Assembly: GCA_002422505.1 (NCBI GenBank)
Contig: DIVX01000162.1
Location: forward strand, 1-21,114
Direction of reading: 5' to 3'
DNA: 21,114 nucleotides
Origin: Desulfovibrio sp. UBA6121
Lineage (GTDB): Bacteria; Desulfobacterota; Desulfovibrionia; Desulfovibrionales; Desulfovibrionaceae
A model generated the notes under the pieces. That model saw nothing but the letters and a program-made list of their open reading frames with translations, had not been told where the DNA came from and searched no databases. The position numbers and the translations under genes are program-made. Position 1 is the stretch's first letter. Every line of letters starts with the position of its first letter. Shown here in pieces: positions 7,656 through 14,371 of this stretch.

Positions 7656-7677
7656 GGCGCAAACGCGCCGGAGTTTT
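7656..7677 (+). terminator. Weak candidate terminator after the flavoprotein gene
   Basis: GGCGC, loop AAAC, GCGCC (7656-7669), followed by GGAGTTTT. The stem has only five pairs and the T-run is short and offset. A competing stem GCCCC/GGGGC (7643-7658) overlaps it. The 256-base gap 7619-7874 between the convergent flavoprotein and TetR genes contains no gene I can support. Confidence 0.3.
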
Positions 7678-7835
7678 GAGCCAGCGCCGCCTGCAGGTGC
7701 AACGCGGATGATTTCGATGAGCTTCTGGAGCCTGAGGAAAATTCGTGCCGGATTTTTCGGGGCCGCGCAGGGGGCTGCTCGTCCAGACATGCGAGGCGCT
7801 TTCCCCCAGGCTGAAAGCTGCAAGGCGCTCCCCGG

Positions 7836-7865
7836 CCAAAACGCAGGCCCCGGCGCAGGCGCCGG
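7836..7865 (-). terminator. Candidate terminator after the TetR gene
   Basis: On the minus strand, ten bases after the TetR stop, CCGGCG-CCTG-CGCCGG forms a six-pair hairpin (7865-7850). It is followed by a GC-rich stretch and then TTTT (about 7840-7837). The distance from stem to T-run is longer than in a canonical intrinsic terminator. Confidence 0.3.
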
Positions 7866-7874
7866 TCTCGCAGG

Positions 7875-8624
7875 CTATGCAGCGCCGGGCCGGGCCGCCG
7901 GGCTTTCCACCAGCGCGCCGCGCAGAAACACATCAATGACCGTGCGCAGAAAATCCTCCGGGGTGACGCCGCTGTGCGCCGCGCCGCGCCCGCCCTCGCC
8001 GCGCCCCACGGCCTGCGAAAGCCGGTGGTTAAGCCGCCGCGACGAGGTGAACCAGTGCTCCACCGCGCACAGCATGGCCGAAAGCAGCGGCAGCGGCTCC
8101 ACACCGGGCCGCAACTGGCCGTGCGCCTTCATCAGCGCCAGCCTGTCGTGGGCGGCGCGCATCAGGTGCAGGGTGCTCATCTCGCGGCCCTCGTCGTCCA
8201 ACTCGTCCAGCCCGGCCACAAGGTCCGGGTCGTTGTGCATGGAAAGGTCCAAAATGCGGTACAGGCGCACGCAGCGCTCGTGGGCGGAAAGAAAGCGGAA
8301 GTAGGCCGTGAGGGCCGAGGCGATGAAAGCCGCGCCCTCCTCCGGCGTATCCAACCCAGGTTGCATTATGCCCTTGAGGCCCTCGTCCAGCTCGGCCAGA
8401 TAGCCGTGCACCGCGCTGACGTAGAGGCCCTTCTTCGACCCGAAATGGTGGTGGATGAGGCTTTGCGCCACCCCGGCGCGCCGGGCGATGTCAGTCAGGG
8501 AGGCCTGATGGTAGTCGCCGCGCAGAAACACCTCCTGGGCGGCCTGCAAAATGGCGGCGCGGGAGCGCTCGGCATCGCGCGCGCGCCTGCGTTGCGGCAT
8601 GGGTGACTTGTGCAATACGGCCAT
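7875..8624 (-). CDS. TetR-family transcriptional regulator
   Basis: A 249-residue protein with an N-terminal TetR helix-turn-helix (residues about 20-66: AAILQAAQEVFLRGDYHQAS, then LTDIARRAGVAQSLIHHHFG, then SKKGLYVSAV) and a helical C-terminal ligand-binding domain of no recognised specificity. TetR proteins usually repress their own gene and a nearby transporter or enzyme, but none is adjacent: nadD lies upstream and a flavoprotein gene is convergent. The start is supported by AGGAG six bases before the ATG. The gene has its own promoter with a palindrome over the -10 element, consistent with autorepression. The C-terminal tail (about 25 residues, Gly/Ala/Pro-rich) is longer than usual. Confidence 0.93.
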   Translation of the reverse strand: MAVLHKSPMPQRRRARDAERSRAAILQAAQEVFLRGDYHQASLTDIARRAGVAQSLIHHHFGSKKGLYVSAVHGYLAELDEGLKGIMQPGLDTPEEGAAFIASALTAYFRFLSAHERCVRLYRILDLSMHNDPDLVAGLDELDDEGREMSTLHLMRAAHDRLALMKAHGQLRPGVEPLPLLSAMLCAVEHWFTSSRRLNHRLSQAVGRGEGGRGAAHSGVTPEDFLRTVIDVFLRGALVESPAARPGAA

Positions 8625-8649
8625 GGGCAGCTCCTGCGGTGGCGTTACT

Positions 8650-8661
8650 GATTGGTCAATC
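8650..8661. promoter_or_regulatory. Palindromic operator candidate for the TetR regulator
   Basis: GATTG-GT-CAATC is a perfect 12-base inverted repeat located 25 bases upstream of the TetR start codon, overlapping the -10 element of its promoter. Position and symmetry are what is expected of an autoregulatory TetR operator. Binding is inferred. Confidence 0.55.
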
Positions 8662-8686
8662 TATTCGGCGCGGCGGCAGGCGTCAA
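8658..8686 (-). promoter_or_regulatory. Sigma-70-type promoter of the TetR gene
   Basis: On the minus strand TTGACG (8686-8681), a 17-base spacer and TAGATT (8663-8658) make a good match to the -35/-10 consensus (five and four of six bases). The predicted transcript start would fall about 27 bases before the start codon, leaving room for the AGGAG ribosome-binding site. Confidence 0.65.
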
Positions 8687-8746
8687 GCCGGACGAAAAAC
8701 GCCGGACCGCCCGTGAAGGACAGCCCGGCGCGCTGATGCTGCGAAT

Positions 8747-8816
8747 GGTGCCGGAGCTGGGTACCGGAGATGGGTACCGGAGATGGATGCCAGGGAAGGA
8801 CGCCGGGAAGGACGCC
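8747..8816. repeat. Short tandem repeats downstream of nadD
   Basis: Three 13-base units, GGTGCCGGAGCTG (degenerate, 8747-8759) and two identical GGTACCGGAGATG copies (8760-8785). A few bases later come two identical 12-base units GGGAAGGACGCC (8793-8804 and 8805-8816). They lie between the nadD stop and the TetR promoter and are not coding as far as I can see. Confidence 0.9.
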
Positions 8817-8822
8817 GGCGGG

Positions 8823-9491
8823 CTACAGCTCGGCGCGCTGGCCCCAGGCCTGCTCGTAGGCCGTGCCGCCGCGCTCGATGATCTCCTCCGCCGCGAAGGG
8901 CACCAGCATGGACAGGCTGCGGCGCTCACGCCAGCGGCGGCGCACATCCGTGGACGTCACCTCGAACACCGGCATGGCCACTAGGTGCAGGCTGTTGCCC
9001 GTGGCGAAGCGCAGTTGCGTGGGGCCCAGGCGCTCCATGCACGGCCAATTGGCCTCGGCAAAGGCCATAACGCCCTCGGCGTCGGCCCCGGGGCGCAGGC
9101 CAACGGCCAGCGAGGCCAAATGCGGCAGCTCCAGCCCGCGCCGCCACGAAGGCAGGGCGAGGAAAGACTCGCTGCCGAGAATGAAGGTCAGCTCGTCCTC
9201 CGGCGTCTTCTCGCGCAGGGCGGTAAGGGTATCCACCGTGTAGGAAGGCCCCGGCCGGGAGCCCTCGTGCCCGCTGGCCGAAAGGCCGGAAACGCCGCGC
9301 ACGGCCAGCTCCACCAGCCGCAGACGATGGGCGAAGGGCAGCATGGCCTCCACCGGCTTGTGCGGGGGCTCGCCCGCTGGCATCAGCAGCACGCGGTCCA
9401 GGCCCACGGCCTCCCGCGCTTCCACGGCCATGCGCATGTGCCCGGCGTGGATGGGGTTGAAGCTGCCCCCAAGAATTCCGATCCTGCTCAC
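8823..9491 (-). CDS. nadD: Nicotinate-nucleotide adenylyltransferase
   Basis: A 222-residue nucleotidyltransferase that converts nicotinate mononucleotide and ATP to deamido-NAD in NAD biosynthesis. It shows GILGGSFNPIHAGHMRMA (the GG-FDP-H-GH adenylyltransferase motif), LLMPAGEPPHK, PSYTVDTLTALRE, ILGSESFLALPSW and, near the C-terminus, the TSTDVR form of the usual ISSTxIR motif. Length is normal. The GTG at 9491 begins the protein at VSRIGILGG, and GAGG lies nine bases upstream. The frame stays open far upstream (to 10451), but that is the shadow of proA on the same strand. proA is 110 bases upstream with a hairpin between, so the two may share a transcript. Confidence 0.95.
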   Translation of the reverse strand: MSRIGILGGSFNPIHAGHMRMAVEAREAVGLDRVLLMPAGEPPHKPVEAMLPFAHRLRLVELAVRGVSGLSASGHEGSRPGPSYTVDTLTALREKTPEDELTFILGSESFLALPSWRRGLELPHLASLAVGLRPGADAEGVMAFAEANWPCMERLGPTQLRFATGNSLHLVAMPVFEVTSTDVRRRWRERRSLSMLVPFAAEEIIERGGTAYEQAWGQRAEL

Positions 9492-9532
9492 CTGTATGAA
9501 CCTCTTGCCTTGCCGTCCGCGCAATGTGCTTG

Positions 9533-9564
9533 GCGGCCCCCAACCGGACGAAAGCCGGGGCCGC
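9533..9564 (-). other. Hairpin between proA and nadD
   Basis: GCGGCCCC (9533-9540) and GGGGCCGC (9557-9564) can pair over eight bases, with a 16-base interior that itself holds a CCGG/CCGG pair. No T-run follows on either strand, so read-through from proA to nadD is likely. It may act in mRNA stability or processing. Confidence 0.4.
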
Positions 9565-9601
9565 GCAGTGCTTCCCTGTGGTGCTTCAAGAAAAACCGCC
9601 G

Positions 9602-10861
9602 CTACTGGCGAATCTGCCCCTGGCCCAGCACCACGAACTTGGAGCTGGTAAGCTCCAGAATGCCCATGGGCCCGTAGGCGTGCAGCTTGGTGGTGGAAAT
9701 GCCGATCTCCGCGCCGAGGCCCAACTCGCCGCCATCGTTCAGCCGGGTGCTGGCGTTCACCGCCACCATGCTGGCGTCGGCCTCGCGCGTAAAGCGCATG
9801 GCGTTGGCGTGGCTCTCGGTCAAAATCGCCTCGGTGTGGTTGGAGCCGTAGGCGGCAATGTGCTCCAGCGCCTCGTCCAGGCCGCTTACGACCTTGACCG
9901 CCAGGGTGAGGCCCAAAAACTCGCAGCCCCAGTCGGCCTCGGCGGCGGGCTGGGCCGTTTGGCCCATGAGCGGCAGCGACTGCGGGCAGCACTTGAAGCG
10001 CACGCCCTCGGCCCCGAGCCGCGCGGCCACCTGCGGCAGAAGCTCTTGCGCCACGGCGCGATGCACCAGAATGCACTCCAGCGAGTTGCAGGTGCCGGGC
10101 CGCTGCACCTTGGCGTTGTGGATGATCTCCACCGCGCGCGCAAGGTCGGCGCTCTCGTCCACAAAGGTGTGGCACACGCCCTTGTAATGCTTGAGCACAG
10201 GCATGGTGGCCTGCTCCACCACGGCGCGGATGAGGCTTTCGCCGCCGCGCGGAATCACCACGTCGATGAATTCGTCGAGCTTGAGCAGGGCGTTCACGGC
10301 GCTGCGGTCCGCCGTGGGCGGCACCTGCACGCACTCGCGCGGCAGCCCGGCGGCCTCCAGCGCGTCGTGGATGGTGGCGGCCAGGGCCTCTATGGAGTGG
10401 AAGGCCTCGCTGCCGCCGCGCAAAATGGCGGCGTTGCCGCTCTTGATGCACAGGGCGGCGGCGTCCACCACGGCGTTGGGACGCGACTCGAAAATCATGG
10501 CCACAACGCCCAGGGGCACGCGCATGCGGCCAACCAGCATGCCGTTGGGCCGCTTCTTCATGCCCTCAATCTCGCCCACGGGGTCGCTCATGGCGGCCAC
10601 CTCGCGGCAGCCCTGGATCATGGCGGCCAGCACGCCGTCGGTAATGGTCAGCCGGTCCAGGCGGGCTTTGTCCAGGCCGCGCGCCTCTGCGGCGGCGATG
10701 TCTTTGGCGTTGGCGGCCTTGATAACGGCGGCGCGCTCGGCCAGCAGTCCGGCCAGGTTCAGCAGGGCCTGCTGGCGGGCGCTGCCCTCTGCGGCGGCCA
10801 GCCTGCGCGAAGCAGCCCGCGCGGCCTGCGCCATGGCGCGCATGGAAGCGGCGATGTCCAT
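9602..10861 (-). CDS. proA: Gamma-glutamyl phosphate reductase (glutamate-5-semialdehyde dehydrogenase)
   Basis: A 419-residue NADPH-dependent enzyme of the aldehyde dehydrogenase fold that reduces gamma-glutamyl phosphate to glutamate semialdehyde, the second step of proline synthesis. Visible signatures are VPLGVVAMIFESRPNAVVDA, AILRGGSEAFHS, DVVIPRGGESLI, VLKHYKGVCHTFVD, the catalytic cysteine in RPGTCNSLE, and GSNHTEAILTE. Length matches the family (about 417). ATG at 10861 was chosen: it follows GGGGTGAGGA and starts at MDIAASMRAMAQAAR; an in-frame extension to 10936 has no family similarity. proB is not in the window. Confidence 0.96.
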   Translation of the reverse strand: MDIAASMRAMAQAARAASRRLAAAEGSARQQALLNLAGLLAERAAVIKAANAKDIAAAEARGLDKARLDRLTITDGVLAAMIQGCREVAAMSDPVGEIEGMKKRPNGMLVGRMRVPLGVVAMIFESRPNAVVDAAALCIKSGNAAILRGGSEAFHSIEALAATIHDALEAAGLPRECVQVPPTADRSAVNALLKLDEFIDVVIPRGGESLIRAVVEQATMPVLKHYKGVCHTFVDESADLARAVEIIHNAKVQRPGTCNSLECILVHRAVAQELLPQVAARLGAEGVRFKCCPQSLPLMGQTAQPAAEADWGCEFLGLTLAVKVVSGLDEALEHIAAYGSNHTEAILTESHANAMRFTREADASMVAVNASTRLNDGGELGLGAEIGISTTKLHAYGPMGILELTSSKFVVLGQGQIRQ

Positions 10862-11157
10862 ATTCCTCACCCCAGGCGTTATGATGTGTGCCCGCGTGAA
10901 CCCGCAGGGCCTTGGAATGGCTACCCTTGAAGCCAACCCAAGTCAACGCGGGCGGCGGCGATTCTTCGGCCCTGCGCATTTTTGTAAGATTTTCCCCCGC
11001 CTTTTCAGGAATTTAAGATGTCAGATAAGATATTTGCGTAAAGAGCCGGATTGGCCTTTGACCTGATTGACATTTTTGAGTAAACCTCCTTGGTCCGAGA
11101 GCGCGCGGCCAAACCCAGAGCCTGCGCGCCGTCACCGTTTCCAAGGAGCCCCCACGC
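10862..11157. other. Divergent intergenic region between proA and the iorAB operon
   Basis: About 296 bases with no gene, including an AT-rich core (10976-11088) that contrasts with the GC-rich surroundings and should hold promoters for both directions. For proA, TTGACT (10946-10941) with a poor -10 (TAGCCA, 17 bases on) is the only -35-like element I could place. No sigma-54 GG/GC (-24/-12) pair with correct spacing was found by eye, although the downstream operon ends with a sigma-54 activator gene. Confidence 0.6.
11058..11086 (+). promoter_or_regulatory. Candidate promoter of the TPR/iorAB/activator operon
   Basis: TTGACC (11058-11063), a 17-base spacer and TAAACC (11081-11086). A perfect TTGACA lies nine bases further on (11067-11072) but has no acceptable -10. 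The -10 is weak, so an activator or alternative sigma factor may be involved. Confidence 0.35.
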
Positions 11158-11850
11158 ATGGATGAGAACAAGGCCAAAAGCCCCATCGAAACCACCGTCA
11201 ATCCTGGCGTCGTCGAGCAACTGGAGCAGATCAAGAACGCGGTGCCCAGCACCTCGCAGCGCCTGTTCGACTTTCTGGCCGCCAACCTGAAGCCCATCGC
11301 CGTGGGCTGCGGCGTCATCATCCTGGCCGCCGCCGCCTATTCCGGCGTTACGCACTGGCGCGCCAGCCAGGCCGCCAAGGCCGCAGACGCCCTCGGCGTC
11401 ATCCTCATAGAAAAGACCGACCCCGCCGCCCGCGTGCAGGCCCTGGAGGACTTCCTCAAGTCCGCGCCGGACGCGCTGAAGCCCACGGCCCAGCTGGAGC
11501 TGGCCGCCGCCGCCATGATCGGCAAGCAGTACGACAAGGCCGTGAGCGCCTGGACCGCGCTGGAGGCCTCGCCCTCTGCGGACATGAAGGCCATGGCGGG
11601 CATTGGCCACGCCAAGAGCCTCACCCTTTCCGGCAAGCCGCAGGAGGCCCTGACCCTGCTGGAAACCCTCAAGGGCACGGCCCCGGAATCCTACAAGCAG
11701 GCCATCACCCGGCAGATAGCCGTTGCGGCCGAGGCCGCAGGCAACACCCAGGTTGCCAGCGCGGCCTACGCCGAACTGGCGGGCGTGGCCGAAGGCGCGG
11801 GCAAGCCCTTTTTCGAGTTCAAGGCCAATCAGCTGAAACCCAAGAGCTAG
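11158..11850 (+). CDS. Membrane-anchored TPR-like protein (YfgM-like)
   Basis: A 230-residue protein with a short cytoplasmic N-terminus, one hydrophobic segment at about 46-65 (KPIAVGCGVIILAAAAYSGV) and a helical Ala-rich C-terminal domain with TPR-like pairs (QYDKAVSAWTALEASPSADM, PQEALTLLETL). This layout matches the YfgM/TPR_21 type, single-pass proteins with a periplasmic TPR domain; in E. coli YfgM associates with the SecYEG translocon. That role here is inference. The start has AAGGAG nine bases upstream. It is the first gene of the unit and is followed after 16 bases by iorA; why a translocon- or envelope-type protein precedes a cytoplasmic oxidoreductase is unclear. Confidence 0.75.
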   Translation: MDENKAKSPIETTVNPGVVEQLEQIKNAVPSTSQRLFDFLAANLKPIAVGCGVIILAAAAYSGVTHWRASQAAKAADALGVILIEKTDPAARVQALEDFLKSAPDALKPTAQLELAAAAMIGKQYDKAVSAWTALEASPSADMKAMAGIGHAKSLTLSGKPQEALTLLETLKGTAPESYKQAITRQIAVAAEAAGNTQVASAAYAELAGVAEGAGKPFFEFKANQLKPKS

Positions 11851-11866
11851 CAAGGACGAAACAGTC

Positions 11867-13753
11867 ATGGCGCATCCCCTTCTGGCTGGCGCTCCCGGCG
11901 AAACGCACCTGTTCCTCGGCAACGAGGCCATCGTGCGCGGCGCAATCGAGGCCGGCATTCAGTTCGTGAGCTGCTACCCCGGCACGCCCTCCTCCGAGGT
12001 GCCGGACACCTTCTTCCGCCTCTCGCCCGAGGGCTCGTACACCTTCGAGTACTCCGTGAACGAGAAGGTGGCCCTGGAGGTCGCCGGCGGAGCCACCCTG
12101 GCGGGCGCGCTCAGCCTCGTCACCATGAAGCACGTGGGCGTGAACGTCGCCGCAGACCCCCTGCTCACCCTGACCTACGTGGGCAGCCCCGGCGGCTTCG
12201 TGCTGCTCTCGGCCGACGACCCCGGCTGCCATTCCAGCCAGAACGAGCAGGACAACCGCATTTACGCGCGCATTGCCGGGCTGCCCTGCCTGGAGCCCGC
12301 CACGGCTCAGGAGGCCAAGGACATGACCCGCGCGGCCCTTGAGATGTCGCGCACGCTGGGCGCGCCGGTGCTGCTGCGCACCACCACCCGCGTGAACCAC
12401 CTGCGCGGCCCGGTGCGGCTGGGCGAAGCCACCGTGCTGCCCAAGCCCGCTGGCTTCCAGAAGAATCCCTCGCGCTTCGTGCCCATTCCGGCCTTTGCCC
12501 GGCCCATGCACCTGCGCCTGCTGGAAACCCTGGAAAAAGCCCGCGCCCTGGCCGAAACCTCGCCCTTCAACACCGTCTCCGGCTCCGGCACGGTGGGCGT
12601 CATCGCCTCCGGCATCAGCCGCGCCTATTTGGCCGATGCCCTGCTTGAGGCCGACCTGACGGGCACGGTGAAGGTGCTTGATCTCGGCTTCAGCTATCCC
12701 CTGCCGGAAAAGCTGCTGGAAGGCTTCATGAGCGGCCTTTCCACCCTGCTGGTGCTGGAGGAGCTGGAGCCGGTGCTGGAAAACGAGCTGCGCGCCCTGG
12801 CGCAGCGCCTGGGCTTGAGTCTGACCATTCTTGGCAAAACGCCCGGCCTTTTGCCGCGCTTTGGCGAATACGACGTGGCCATGGTGGCCGCCGCCCTGCG
12901 CCAGGCCCTGGGCCTGCCCGCGCCCGCGCCGCTGGCCTGCTCCTGCGGGGCCGACCCCGTGGTGGCCCTGCCCACCCCCCTTCCGAACAGGCCGCCCAAC
13001 CTCTGCGCCGGGTGCCCGCACCGCGCCACCTACGTGGCCGTGCGCAAAATCTTCGGCGACACGGCGGTCTACTCGTCGGACATTGGCTGCTACACCCTGG
13101 GCATTCTGCCGCCGCTCAAGGCTGCGGACTTCCTCTTGTGCATGGGCTCCAGCGTTTCCGCCGGGTGCGGCGCGGCCAAGGCCGCAGGCCAAACCGTGGT
13201 GGGCTTCATCGGCGACTCCACCTTCTTCCACTCCGGCATAACCGGCCTGGTGAACGCGGTGTTCAACCGGCACAACATCCTGCTGGTGATTCTGGACAAC
13301 CGCACCACGGCCATGACCGGGCACCAGCCCAACCCCGGCGTGGACAAGACCAACCTGGGCGACAACCCCGTGCGCGTGGAGATAGAACCCCTGGTGCGCG
13401 GCCTGGGCATCACCAACATCCGCAAGGTGAACCCGCTGAACCAGAAGGCCACCCTGGCCGCCATAGAGGAGCTCAAGGACCTCCCCGGGGTGCGCGTGCT
13501 GATAGCCGAGGAGCCCTGCCCGCTCTTCGCCCGGCGCGCCTACGGCCAAAAGCGCACCCAGGTGGCCTACGTGGCGGCCGACTGCGCCAGCGCCGCTGCG
13601 GACGGAACCTGCGGCGACTGCCTGAACACCCTGGCCTGCCCGGCCTTCTACCTTGACAACGGCAAGATGGCCATTGACCCCATCCTGTGCGCGGGCTGCA
13701 TGCTCTGCCTCCAGGTCTGCAAGAACATCAAGGCCCGCAAGGGAGACGCATAA
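11867..13753 (+). CDS. iorA: Indolepyruvate:ferredoxin oxidoreductase, alpha subunit
   Basis: A 628-residue thiamine-diphosphate and iron-sulfur subunit. With IorB it oxidatively decarboxylates aryl pyruvates to aryl-acetyl-CoA and reduces ferredoxin; the reverse, reductive direction is also possible in anaerobes. Seen in order: the pyrimidine-binding domain (GNEAIVRGAIEAGI, SCYPGTPSSEVPD, SVNEKVALE), a central transketolase-type domain, the diphosphate-binding domain with CAGCPHRATYVAV, DIGCYTLGILPP, FIGDSTFFHSGITGL and ILDNRTTAMTGHQ, and C-terminal ferredoxin-like cysteines C582, C585, C591 then C608, C611, C614, C618 for [4Fe-4S] clusters. Start ATG 11867 has AAGGA upstream. The stop overlaps iorB (TAATG). 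In amino-acid-using anaerobes IorAB serves aromatic amino acid turnover. Confidence 0.95.
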   Translation: MAHPLLAGAPGETHLFLGNEAIVRGAIEAGIQFVSCYPGTPSSEVPDTFFRLSPEGSYTFEYSVNEKVALEVAGGATLAGALSLVTMKHVGVNVAADPLLTLTYVGSPGGFVLLSADDPGCHSSQNEQDNRIYARIAGLPCLEPATAQEAKDMTRAALEMSRTLGAPVLLRTTTRVNHLRGPVRLGEATVLPKPAGFQKNPSRFVPIPAFARPMHLRLLETLEKARALAETSPFNTVSGSGTVGVIASGISRAYLADALLEADLTGTVKVLDLGFSYPLPEKLLEGFMSGLSTLLVLEELEPVLENELRALAQRLGLSLTILGKTPGLLPRFGEYDVAMVAAALRQALGLPAPAPLACSCGADPVVALPTPLPNRPPNLCAGCPHRATYVAVRKIFGDTAVYSSDIGCYTLGILPPLKAADFLLCMGSSVSAGCGAAKAAGQTVVGFIGDSTFFHSGITGLVNAVFNRHNILLVILDNRTTAMTGHQPNPGVDKTNLGDNPVRVEIEPLVRGLGITNIRKVNPLNQKATLAAIEELKDLPGVRVLIAEEPCPLFARRAYGQKRTQVAYVAADCASAAADGTCGDCLNTLACPAFYLDNGKMAIDPILCAGCMLCLQVCKNIKARKGDA

Positions 13754-14340
13754 TGAGCACACGCCTGCGCATCTTCATGACCGGCGTTGGCGGCCAGGGC
13801 ACCCTTACCGCCACCACCCTGCTTGCCCGCGCGGCCCTTTCCGCCGGGTGCGACGTCACCTCCGGCGAGATCCACGGCATGGCCCAGCGCGGCGGCGTTG
13901 TGGAGTCCACCCTCTTGATCGGCTACAAAAGCCCCAAGATAGGCCACGGCGAGGCGGACATCCTGCTCGGCTTCGAGCCGCTGGAGACCCTGCGCGCCCT
14001 GCCGTACCTCAAGCCCGGCGGGCTGGTGCTTTCCAGCACCGAGTGCCTGGCCCCGCTCTCCGTGGCCACCGGCAAGGAAACCGCGCCCAGCGTGGAGGAG
14101 ATCCGCGCCATGGTGACGGCGCGCTGCGCCACGGCCTGCTTTCTGCCCTGCCGCAGCCTTGGCCTGCAGGCCGGGGCGGTGCAAAGCGGCAACATCGCCC
14201 TGCTTGGCGCGCTGTGCGCCCTGGGCGTGCTGCCCTTCGGACGCGAGGTGGTGGAGGCGACCATACGCGCCACCATGAAGCCCAAGGTGGCCGAGATAAA
14301 CCTGAAAGCCCTGAACCTGGGCGCGGCCTGCCCCGCCTAG
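13753..14340 (+). CDS. iorB: Indolepyruvate:ferredoxin oxidoreductase, beta subunit
   Basis: A 195-residue partner of IorA, corresponding to the gamma domain of 2-oxoacid:ferredoxin oxidoreductases. Family features are FMTGVGGQGTLTATTLLARA at the N-terminus (glycine-rich CoA-associated motif), EIHGMAQRGGVVES, and GEADILLGFEPLETLR. Length is typical of IorB. The ATG at 13753 shares one base with the iorA stop (TAATG), indicating coupled translation and equal production of the two subunits. The frame is open upstream to 13687, but that part overlaps the iorA cluster-binding end. Confidence 0.95.
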   Translation: MSTRLRIFMTGVGGQGTLTATTLLARAALSAGCDVTSGEIHGMAQRGGVVESTLLIGYKSPKIGHGEADILLGFEPLETLRALPYLKPGGLVLSSTECLAPLSVATGKETAPSVEEIRAMVTARCATACFLPCRSLGLQAGAVQSGNIALLGALCALGVLPFGREVVEATIRATMKPKVAEINLKALNLGAACPA

Positions 14341-14371
14341 CGGCGACGAATCAGGAAGGACACCAGCTCTT

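Noticed and set aside
7203..7823. Minus-strand frame with Arg-rich repeats opposite the flavoprotein
   Set aside because: Its repeats are simply the antisense reading of the 12-bp and 15-bp arrays in the flavoprotein gene.
7600..8304. A 234-codon plus-strand open frame in the flavoprotein-TetR gap
   Set aside because: Most of it is antisense to the TetR gene; the translation is low complexity with no ribosome-binding site or recognisable domain.
9492..10451. N-terminal extension of NadD of about 320 residues in the same open frame
   Set aside because: The extension reads through proA in another frame; NadD begins precisely at the GTG at 9491 by family comparison.
11819..13762. A 647-codon open frame on the minus strand opposite iorA
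   Set aside because: It is antisense to a clearly recognised iorA; the translation is rich in Gly, His, Gln and Ala with no family signal, typical of the shadow frames of GC-rich genes.
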